From JAJECS01 sp965219705 (GTDB taxonomy: Bacteria; Chloroflexota; UBA11872): 64,000 nt of DNA. Positions 58,455-64,000 of the stretch are shown here, one piece after another. The notes beneath the pieces were generated by a model. The model ran no database searches. It was not told the DNA's origin and saw only the letters and a program-made list of their open reading frames with translations. The stretch spans positions 1,240,001-1,304,000 of the forward strand of contig OZ244789.1 in NCBI GenBank assembly GCA_965219705.1, written 5' to 3'. The position numbers and the translations under genes are program-made. Position 1 is the first letter of the stretch; each line of letters starts with the position of its first letter.

Positions 58455-58946
58455 TCACGGACACGCAATCGGCTTGATCAGCACGGTCCACTCCTCCTCG
58501 TCCGTGTCCAAGCTCAGGCCCACCTGCCCCTCGGGGATGCCGTGGTATTCCGAGTCCTTCCAGCCTAGTCCCATGTGGACGATCCGGTAGCTGCCGCCCG
58601 CGGTGAAGGCATACTCGCGACAGGCGGCGGGCTTGCGCTGCTCTCCCGCCTGACCCATTGCCAGACTTGCGTCTTGCGGCCGGGGTCGGTGAAGATGATG
58701 AGGTGCTTGAAGGTGTGCTTGGCGACCTCGGTTTCTATCTTGCGGCGAACGGGGTCCTGGAGGATGTTGTTGTCAACGCTGGAGTCGCGCTCGTAGACGA
58801 AGAACCCATCCTTCTCCGCAACGGGCTTGAGCGTGTATTCGCGCTTGTTTACCTGGACGTCTGTTCCAGCCGAGGCTCTCTACAAAGAGACGCGGGAAGT
58901 CGAATGCCTGTATGTAAGGGCGCAGCTCTTCAATCGAGACGGCCAT
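58455..58946 (-). pseudogene. Remnant of a type IIG (Eco57I-like) restriction-methyltransferase N-terminus
   Basis: From ATG 58946 one frame reads SIEELRPYIQAFDFPRLFVE followed by SLGWN. After a shift near 58860 another frame reads YTLKPVAEKDGFFVYERDSS and later IETEVAKHTFKHLIIFTDP followed by WQWVRRE. After a further shift near 58650 the third frame reads KPAACREYAF. This order matches my recollection of the N-terminal domain of Eco57I-type restriction enzymes. The methylase body is absent. The ATG overlaps the PIN toxin stop (TGATG), so the gene was part of the same operon. Only about 130 residues survive, so it is certainly inactive. Confidence 0.65.
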
Positions 58947-59356
58947 CAGTCCGCCCGCTGGAGGAGCCGTGCCGTGGGCAGCGAGGCCATCTGCCGGTCC
59001 AGAGTGAGCGTCTCCAGGCCAGCTTGGGAGTAGTCGTTGACGATGAGGCGGTCGAAGAGACCGGGGTCGCTGGCGGCCGAGAGGGCTTCGAGCACCGCCG
59101 GGCCGTTCAGGGGAGCTACGAGACCGCTGGTCAGCGCATCCAGAAGCCCGGATCGGGCGTCGGCACTGGCAACGCCGTAGTGGTGCATCAGTGCGGCGTA
59201 CGCCTCGCCAATGGCCTGGTTGGACGCGAATATCTCGCATCCCCGCTCCTCAACCAGGGCGCCAAGCCGGCGCACACAGTGCTCAAAGTCCTCCTGCGGC
59301 TCTCTCGCGACCAATCTGACCAGGATCGAAGTGTCAACTCCGTAGCGAAGGGCCAT
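58946..59356 (-). CDS. PIN-domain toxin, paralogue of the 8.7 kb copy
   Basis: The 136-residue protein aligns along its whole length with the toxin at 8749-9147. YGVDTSILVRLVA carries the first Asp, ASNQAIGEAYAALMHHYGV the Glu, RLIVNDYSQAG a further Asp and LTLDRQMASLPTA the last. It starts 23 bases inside the antitoxin gene, exactly as the first pair does, and its own stop overlaps the start of the restriction gene remnant. All catalytic positions look intact, so the module may remain active even though its neighbours are dead. Confidence 0.87.
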   Translation of the reverse strand: MALRYGVDTSILVRLVAREPQEDFEHCVRRLGALVEERGCEIFASNQAIGEAYAALMHHYGVASADARSGLLDALTSGLVAPLNGPAVLEALSAASDPGLFDRLIVNDYSQAGLETLTLDRQMASLPTARLLQRAD

Positions 59357-59585
59357 GCCCTTGCTCCCTTTGGTCTCGGAACTTGCGGATGTCGAACGGC
59401 GGAGTTCCGGGCGGGATCTTGTCGTGAAGGGTCCCCAGGCGTGAATAGTGGATGCGACGTGGGCGCAGGACGAACCCGTCGGGTCCTTCCAGCAGTTCCA
59501 GCCGGTCCCCTGGCCCCACGCCCAGTTCGTCCAGTACGCGCTTGGGAAAGGTGACCTGACGCTTCGAGGTGATCTTTACAAGCAT
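59334..59585 (-). CDS. AbrB-family antitoxin, paralogue of the 8.5 kb copy
   Basis: The 83-residue protein carries the same AbrB fold as the antitoxin at 8529-8771 (VKITSKRQVTFPKRVLDELG; GDRLELLEGPDGFVLRPRRI). Its C-terminal toxin-binding tail (PFDIRKFRDQREQGHG) is also like that copy. The pair is governed by the same promoter-operator layout as the first module (see 59594-59632), an indication that both were kept with their regulation. Confidence 0.87.
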   Translation of the reverse strand: MLVKITSKRQVTFPKRVLDELGVGPGDRLELLEGPDGFVLRPRRIHYSRLGTLHDKIPPGTPPFDIRKFRDQREQGHGPSLRS

Positions 59586-59593
59586 GGCTCCCT

Positions 59594-59632
59594 CCTTACG
59601 TTCATGGTAAGCAGGTAAGGCGGACGAGTCAA
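59594..59632 (-). promoter_or_regulatory. Promoter with embedded inverted-repeat operator for the second AbrB-PIN pair
   Basis: On the minus strand the -35 box TTGACT (59632-59627) and -10 box TACCAT (59609-59604) are 17 bases apart. The operator half-sites CCTTAC (59620-59615) and GTAAGG (59599-59594) lie at the same offsets relative to them as at 8469-8508. The -35 box overlaps the stop codon of the helicase fragment. This conservation between two otherwise diverged intergenic regions is good evidence that the site is functional. Confidence 0.72.
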
Positions 59633-59776
59633 TTGGCGTGATCGTGCTGGGCGTCCTCCGCGAACAACCTCAGCAAGCAGATACGCTGCGGCTCCTGAGC
59701 CTCAGCGGCGGCGTCCGGCAGGTCGGCGACAGCCTTCTCCAATCGCGGGTCCGCGCTGATGGCGTTCTTCCATATC
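59629..59776 (-). pseudogene. C-terminal fragment of a helicase-like protein abutting tRNA-Arg
   Basis: Read on the minus strand, the segment directly after the tRNA 3' end gives QIWKNAISADPRLEKAVADL followed by PDAAAEAQEP and ends HDHAN at the stop overlapping the antitoxin promoter. I recall similar Y-E-I-W-K-N-x-I-S-x-D-P-x-L-E lines near the C-terminus of large SNF2-type helicases from defence loci. Only about 48 residues remain. Its break coincides with the tRNA CCA end, as expected if the region was truncated by recombination at the tRNA gene. The identification is by memory of the pattern, not by search. Confidence 0.45.
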
Positions 59777-59852
59777 TGGTAGCCCCGCCCGGACTCGAAC
59801 CGGGGCACATGGTTTAGGAAACCACCGCTCTATCCAACTGAGCTACGGGGCC
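59777..59852 (-). tRNA. tRNA-Arg (anticodon CCT)
   Basis: The minus strand folds as a 76-base tRNA with an encoded CCA. The acceptor stem is GGCCCCG with CGGGGCT (one G-T pair), the D-arm is GCTC-N-GAGC-like and the anticodon stem is GTGGT/ACCAT around the loop TTCCTAA. The T-arm is the usual GGTTCGAGTCC. The loop gives anticodon CCT, decoding AGG. Rare-codon tRNA genes are common integration sites, which fits the decayed locus directly behind it. Confidence 0.93.
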
Positions 59853-59950
59853 AGGTTCGCGTACCAGGGTAGATTGCCCGACAGTCCGGTCGCGGTGCTG
59901 CGGTCGGGACGGCAAGACCGCCAGACGACCGAGAAGCGCCTTACGGCACC

Positions 59951-60221
59951 CTACCGGCGCATTCCGTCAGCGGAAGCGGCGGCTCCCGCGCGATCGGTGC
60001 CTGGCGATTGGCCGTCACCGCGGCGGTCGTGTGGCCCGGTACTCCCATGACTACGCGCAACGGCACGCCCGTCGTCAGCATAGATGAGGCCGCGCTCCTC
60101 CAGCTCCCTGGAATCGCCGTGCTCGCGGATCACCGGCAAGAATAGGTCGGCGAACTCTTCAAGCTTGACCCTGCCGACGCCGGATATGCGCGCGAAGCTC
60201 TCGCGGTCTCGCGGGAAGGAG
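59951..60221 (-). pseudogene. Displaced C-terminal end of the RecQ HRDC domain (other frame)
   Basis: Immediately after the recQ stop, the +1 frame continues NSFPRDRESFARISGVGRVK followed by LEEFADLFLPVIREHGDSRE and runs open to a stop at 59951. This is the second half of an HRDC domain. Together with the residues before the stop it makes a complete domain, so a one-base difference near 60220 has split the gene. The tail after that is low-complexity. Confidence 0.75.
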
Positions 60222-61922
60222 TTACGCCATTTCCTGCAACGCGCGGTTGCCGAAGATCATGTAGGGCGGGACGCCTCTCGAGCTGGCCAGCTGGTGCCGC
60301 AGGTCGCGCAGGCGGTCGAATAGCTCACGGTCGAAGTCGGGCTGGTCGCGGCTTGATCGAGATACGCGCTCGCCGGATCGGGCTTCACGCTCGTCCGGCT
60401 TGATGCGGTTGAGCGTCAGCGTCTCGCGCCGGCGCAGGAAGTCATGGCCGGCGGGCGTCACCGAGACGGTCGCGTATTTGTTCGGGCTCCGCTGCAGCAG
60501 CCCTTCGTCTTCCAGCAGCCCGACGATTTCCTTGAGCTCGTCGCGGCCGTAGTCGCGGGCGATGCCGTGGACTGAAAGCTGGTCATGGCCCAACTCCAGC
60601 ACCCGTTTGGCACGCGAGCCCTGCAGGACGTTGATGACGTGGGCGGGGCCGAAGCGCTCTCCGGTGCGAATGACCGCGGAAATCACCTTTTGGGCGATCT
60701 CGGTTGCATCGAAGGTCTCTCGCTCGGCCAAGCACACGTCGCAGCCGCCGCAGTCCGGCCGGTCGTAGGTCTCGCCGAAGTACTGCAGCACGAACGCCCG
60801 GCGGCAGGTCCTCGACTCGCCGTAGGCGATCATCTGGTCCAACTTGCGATGGCCCCGCTCGCGCTCGACCGGGTCTTCGATCTCCTCGATGAAGCGCGTG
60901 AACTTGGCCCGGTCGCCAGCGGAAAAGAACAGCACGCATTCGCTGGGCAACCCATCGCGTCCGGCCCGCCCGGTCTCCTGGTAGTAGCCCTCCAGGGTCT
61001 TGGGCAGGTCGTAGTGCACGATCAGCCGCACGTCGGGCTTGTCGACGCCCATGCCAAAGGCAATGGTGGCGACGATGATCGGCGCTTCGTCCCGAATGAA
61101 CCGCTCCTGCGTGTCGCGGCGGACGACCGGGTCGAGGCCGGCGTGGTACGCCAGCGACGGGATGCCTTGCTGCGACAGGTCGGACGCCAGCGTCTCGGTG
61201 CCGTCGCGCGAGAGGCAGTAGACGATGGCCGGCTCATTCGCGTGCTTTCGGAGCAGCGCGACCAGTCCGTCGAAGGCACGGCGCTTGGGACGGACGATGT
61301 AGGTCAGGTTCTCGCGGTTGAAGCTGGAGACGAACCGCTGCGCCTGGGGGACCATCAGTTGCTCGGCGATGTCCTCACGGACCTTGGCGGTGGCGGTCGC
61401 CGTCAGTGCCATCACCGGAACCTGCGGGAACATCTCGCGCAGGGCCCGCAGGTTGCGGTAGTCCGGGCGGAAGTCGTGCCCCCACTCGGAGATGCAGTGG
61501 GCTTCGTCGATCGCGATCAGGCCAACATTGACGGAGTTGAGAAACTCGCGAAAGCCCGGAACGGCCAGGCGCTCCGGCGCGACGTAGAGCAGCTTGAGCC
61601 GACCCGCCTGCGCCGCGGCATATACACCGTGCGCCTCGCGCGCCGGCACCGAACTGTTGATGAACGCCGCCGCCACGCCGTTGGCCCGCAGCGCGTCGAC
61701 CTGGTCCTTCATCAAGGCGATCAGCGGCGAGACGACCAGCGTCAGCCCGTCCATGCACAGCGCCGGCAGCTGATAGCACAGCGACTTCCCACCGCCCGTG
61801 GGCATCAGCACCAGCGAGTCCCGTCCCGCCAACACATTGCCAATGATCTCGGCCTGCAACGGACGGAATTCGTCATAGCCGAAGCGAGCCTTCAGAATCT
61901 CGAGGATGTCCGGGTCACGCAT
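60222..61922 (-). CDS. recQ: ATP-dependent DNA helicase RecQ (truncated by a frameshift in HRDC)
   Basis: From ATG 61922 the 566-residue protein has all RecQ motifs: FRPLQAEIIGNVLAGRDSLV, LMPTGGGKSLCYQLPAL (Walker A), IAIDEAHCISEWGHDFRP (DEAH box), VMALTATATAKV, ATIAFGMGVDKPDVR and QETGRAGRDGLPSEC. A zinc-binding region (CRRAFVLQYFGE, CGGCDVC), an RQC winged helix and the first half of HRDC (YMIFGNRALQEMA) follow. It then stops, and the rest of HRDC follows in the +1 frame. The helicase core should still work. RecQ unwinds DNA in recombination and repair. Confidence 0.92.
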   Translation of the reverse strand: MRDPDILEILKARFGYDEFRPLQAEIIGNVLAGRDSLVLMPTGGGKSLCYQLPALCMDGLTLVVSPLIALMKDQVDALRANGVAAAFINSSVPAREAHGVYAAAQAGRLKLLYVAPERLAVPGFREFLNSVNVGLIAIDEAHCISEWGHDFRPDYRNLRALREMFPQVPVMALTATATAKVREDIAEQLMVPQAQRFVSSFNRENLTYIVRPKRRAFDGLVALLRKHANEPAIVYCLSRDGTETLASDLSQQGIPSLAYHAGLDPVVRRDTQERFIRDEAPIIVATIAFGMGVDKPDVRLIVHYDLPKTLEGYYQETGRAGRDGLPSECVLFFSAGDRAKFTRFIEEIEDPVERERGHRKLDQMIAYGESRTCRRAFVLQYFGETYDRPDCGGCDVCLAERETFDATEIAQKVISAVIRTGERFGPAHVINVLQGSRAKRVLELGHDQLSVHGIARDYGRDELKEIVGLLEDEGLLQRSPNKYATVSVTPAGHDFLRRRETLTLNRIKPDEREARSGERVSRSSRDQPDFDRELFDRLRDLRHQLASSRGVPPYMIFGNRALQEMA

Positions 61923-62173
61923 CGCTGGGTCCCCACGCGGCTTCACTGTCTCGGGCGCGCCCAACGATAGCCTGGGGCGCCGATAGACTCGTCCGCGCGA
62001 GCGCCCCGGCGAAACTAGCGGGCGAACAGGAATGTGCCGACTAGGGACAAAGCCGCCGGTCTCGCGCCGGACGCTGGCGGCTAGTGTGTCACGCGGGGGC
62101 AGAGTCCCTGACACACACTAGGTGTAGCATCTAACGCTAGAATGAAATGACTGCCCGGGAGGGAGCACGTTGC

Positions 62174-62467
62174 GTGTCTGAGAAGGCGCGATCGATGATT
62201 CTGTTTGCCCGTCCGTCGGCGTTGTGCGGTGCGGCCAGCATCATCGACATCGGCGGAACCCTGGTCCGATACGTCGAATCCAATTCTCCCGGCCAGGCGG
62301 ACACGCTCGCCTTGTGGTCCGACTGGCTCGCCGTCGGCGACGACATATGGCTTGCGGTTCGGACGTTTGACGAAGAGCACGGAGCGAAGTCCCGATGGCC
62401 GGCAACGAAGCTCGAAAACACGGAAGCGGCGTCTCAAGAGGCGACGCAGCTTCCGCTGATGCCATAG
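62174..62467 (+). CDS. Small hypothetical protein preceding DUF2335
   Basis: Starting at GTG 62174, behind a GGGAGGGAG site, the frame encodes 97 residues: a hydrophobic strand-rich start (MILFARPSALCGAASIID) and a likely beta-sheet part (TLALWSDWLAVGDDIWLAVR). The end overlaps the DUF2335 gene by 73 bases in another frame. I consider it plausible because of the ribosome binding site, but no family is recognised. Confidence 0.4.
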   Translation: MSEKARSMILFARPSALCGAASIIDIGGTLVRYVESNSPGQADTLALWSDWLAVGDDIWLAVRTFDEEHGAKSRWPATKLENTEAASQEATQLPLMP

Positions 62468-62955
62468 AAGAGCAGACAAGCCCTGAGCCGGGCGAGGAAA
62501 TAGGCCAAAGCCGTTCTGTCGGGTTGGTTGCGCAGATCGTCAAGTCGGAACATGCGCTTTTTCAGGGACCATTGCCGCCGCCTGAAGTCTTGGCTGGCTA
62601 TGAAGCGACGCTGCCTGGTGCCGCCGATCGGATTCTGGCAATGGCTGAGCGTCAGTCGGCCCATCGTCAAGAGCTTGAGACGACCGTCGCCACCGGTGAC
62701 AGTCGAAGGCAACTCTATGGACTCCTCGCCGGCACCGTTGTCACGATGTCGGCGCTCGCCTTGGCCGGGGTGCTGGCCTTCTTTGGCCATAGCGGTGTCA
62801 GCGCGCTCACCGCGCTTGCACCTATCGCCACACTGGCAGGCGTGTTTGTGTACGGCGACCGGAGCCGTCGGCAAGAGCGAGAACGCCGGCTGGAAGAAAC
62901 GCTCGCCCCGACGCCAGCAGACCCCGAGGCCACCGAGGACCGGAACAACTCGTAG
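62395..62955 (+). CDS. DUF2335-family membrane protein
   Basis: The 186-residue protein has an acidic, disordered start, then FQGPLPPPEVLAGYEATLPG and AADRILAMAERQSAHRQELE, the DUF2335 signature. Two membrane helices (LLAGTVVTMSALALAGVLAF and ALTALAPIATLAGVFVY) and a charged tail (RSRRQERERRLEE) follow. DUF2335 proteins are small predicted membrane proteins of unknown function, seen in phages and accessory regions. It overlaps the preceding small frame. Confidence 0.8.
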   Translation: MAGNEARKHGSGVSRGDAASADAIEEQTSPEPGEEIGQSRSVGLVAQIVKSEHALFQGPLPPPEVLAGYEATLPGAADRILAMAERQSAHRQELETTVATGDSRRQLYGLLAGTVVTMSALALAGVLAFFGHSGVSALTALAPIATLAGVFVYGDRSRRQERERRLEETLAPTPADPEATEDRNNS

Positions 62956-63138
62956 CTTTCCCGCTTGCCATCTCTAGCGGTGGCGTGACCGTCGCCCTCG
63001 TGCAGTAGGGTCTCATGGCGGCTGTCGGCTATGCAGGGGCGGCTGCCAGCGCTGGCGGCTTGCGGTTCAAAGGCCTCGCGTTCGGTCCCTGGTTCGAGCG
63101 CCTCGTCGTATTGTTTTCTACCACACGACCTTAGATCG

Positions 63139-63174
63139 TGATTAATACCTTTATGAGTTGTATATAATACGACT
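63139..63174 (+). promoter_or_regulatory. AT-rich promoter and palindrome upstream of the Fic gene
   Basis: A -35-like TGATTA (63139-63144) and a clear -10 TATAAT (63163-63168) are separated by 18 bases. The sequence agttgtatataatacgact (63156-63174) is an imperfect palindrome over the -10 box and may be a repressor site. It is the most AT-rich stretch in the right part of the window. Confidence 0.6.
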
Positions 63175-63203
63175 GACAGTAGCAGTGAACAGAAGTGTTC
63201 CAC

Positions 63204-64000
63204 ATGCTTTTCCACAGACCGCCGCTTGATGAGCACCAAGCGGACGTTTGCGCCCGCGTGGATGAGCTGCGCCGCGCGCTGCGCGGCCAGGTTTCCGAGC
63301 AGCGGCGCTGGACCGGACTGCTGCGGCGGGTAGCCTCCGCACGGGCGATTCAGGGCTCCAACAGCATCGAGGGGCTGAACGTCTCGCTGGATGACGCCGT
63401 GGCGGCCGTGGGCGGCGGTGAGCCGTTGGACGCCCCGGACGACGTGTGGGCGGCGATCCAGGGCTACCGGGAAGCCATGACCTTCGTCGTGCAGCTCGCG
63501 GACGATCCGCACTTCGAGTACGGCGCGTCCCTGATCAAGGGCCTGCACTACATGGTGATGCAGTCCGACCTGGACAAGAGACCGGGCCGCTGGCGGTCGG
63601 GCGCCACCTACGTCCGGAGCGAGCCCAGGCAGGAAATCGTCTACGAAGGACCGGACGCCATCGAGGTTCCTGGGCTCATGGAGGAACTCGTCGCGGAGTT
63701 GCGCGCACAAGATCCGGCGGTGCCGGCGGTCATCCGCGGCGCGATGGCGCACCTCAACCTGGTCATGATCCATCCGTTCCGCGACGGCAACGGACGGATG
63801 GCGCGCGTGCTCCAGACGCTGGTGCTGGCGCGCGAGGGGATGCTCGAGCCGGCGTTCGTGAGCATCGAGGAATATCTGGGCCGGAACACGGCTGCCTACT
63901 ACGCCGTACTGGCCGAGGTCGGCGGGGGCGCCTGGCAGCCCCAGCGGGATGCCCGTCCCTGGGTCCGCTTCGTGCTGACCGCGCACTACCGCCAGGCGCG
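63204..64000 (+). CDS. Fic-family protein (AMPylation/toxin-like), partial at the window end
   Basis: The gene is open to the window edge; 265 residues are visible. It has the Fic core motif MIHPFRDGNGRMARV near residues 188-202 with catalytic His. It also has an N-terminal inhibitory motif SNSIEG near residues 52-57 of the class II type, which blocks ATP binding until displaced. Fic enzymes transfer AMP to target hydroxyl groups. A C-terminal winged helix, typical of this subfamily, would lie beyond the window; a detached segment of that kind occurs at 19825-20028. The ATG follows a palindromic AT-rich promoter. Confidence 0.9.
   Translation, partial: MLFHRPPLDEHQADVCARVDELRRALRGQVSEQRRWTGLLRRVASARAIQGSNSIEGLNVSLDDAVAAVGGGEPLDAPDDVWAAIQGYREAMTFVVQLADDPHFEYGASLIKGLHYMVMQSDLDKRPGRWRSGATYVRSEPRQEIVYEGPDAIEVPGLMEELVAELRAQDPAVPAVIRGAMAHLNLVMIHPFRDGNGRMARVLQTLVLAREGMLEPAFVSIEEYLGRNTAAYYAVLAEVGGGAWQPQRDARPWVRFVLTAHYRQA

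Noticed and set aside
58658..59554. 298-residue plus-strand frame opposite the second AbrB-PIN pair
   Set aside because: It is antisense to the recognisable toxin, antitoxin and restriction remnant.
1..64000. CRISPR array or cas genes
   Set aside because: No regularly spaced direct repeats of CRISPR type and no Cas motifs were seen; the LRR-coding repeats at 36-40 kb are 72-base in-frame coding repeats.

Overview
The window is high-GC, gene-dense bacterial DNA with many ATGA/TGATG/GTGA start-stop overlaps, dispersed short palindromes and a strong glycan-metabolism content. My best guess is a Chloroflexota genome, possibly a marine or sponge-associated lineage. The basis is the mix of GH127, GH78, sialidase and sulfatase genes, plant-type LRR exoproteins, AbrB/PIN pairs and the FQ-x-VILQW type domain. 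No rRNA or marker phylogeny is present to prove it.

Layout. 0-9.3 kb: a small ORF coupled to a clan AA aspartic protease, an unknown 345-aa protein, recJ and a bifunctional rel (with a doubled Cys domain), an aldo/keto reductase, an adenosine deaminase, an AbrB-PIN toxin-antitoxin pair and a short DUF2442 protein. 9.6-12.4 kb: GH127 and a GT2 glycosyltransferase. 12.6-30.9 kb: a phage-like structural locus (portal, small protein, terminase, capsid, connector, large propeller-like protein, tail fibre, GH-A type glycosidase, small membrane proteins, M23 plus transglycosylase lysin). It is split between terminase and capsid by about 6.7 kb of cargo: Phd-VapC, a GT39-like membrane protein, an unknown membrane protein, a Fic fragment, a sulfatase and an orphan antitoxin. 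31-35 kb: a frameshifted NYN gene, then a coupled HAD-TsaC-membrane protein operon on the minus strand. 35.2-40.1 kb: two tandem secreted plant-type LRR proteins with 19 and 20 repeats. 40.4-48 kb: yvcK, a polyprenyl synthase, an SDR, an orphan AbrB, DUF5069, a nonsense-interrupted enolase-superfamily dehydratase, AIM24 and RDD, interspersed with palindromic repeats. 48.2-55.9 kb: a coupled MBL-GH78-sialidase operon, a Gfo/Idh/MocA oxidoreductase, a small membrane protein and a TlpA-like lipoprotein. 56.3-64 kb: a third copy of the unknown membrane family, a decayed restriction/helicase locus around a second AbrB-PIN pair beside tRNA-Arg(CCT), recQ with a frameshift in HRDC, DUF2335, and a Fic protein running off the end.

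Most notable. (1) The split phage-like locus, which encodes glycan-active proteins but shows no visible integrase, tape measure or maturation protease; its terminase Walker A lies upstream of any ATG/GTG/TTG start. (2) Two paralogous AbrB-PIN modules 50 kb apart share an identical promoter-operator layout. (3) One of these sits inside a degraded helicase/type IIG restriction locus that abuts the 3' end of tRNA-Arg. (4) A three-copy membrane protein family of unknown function. (5) Four interrupted genes (NYN, enolase, type IIG, recQ) in 31 kb. Some of these may be assembly errors and should be checked against reads.
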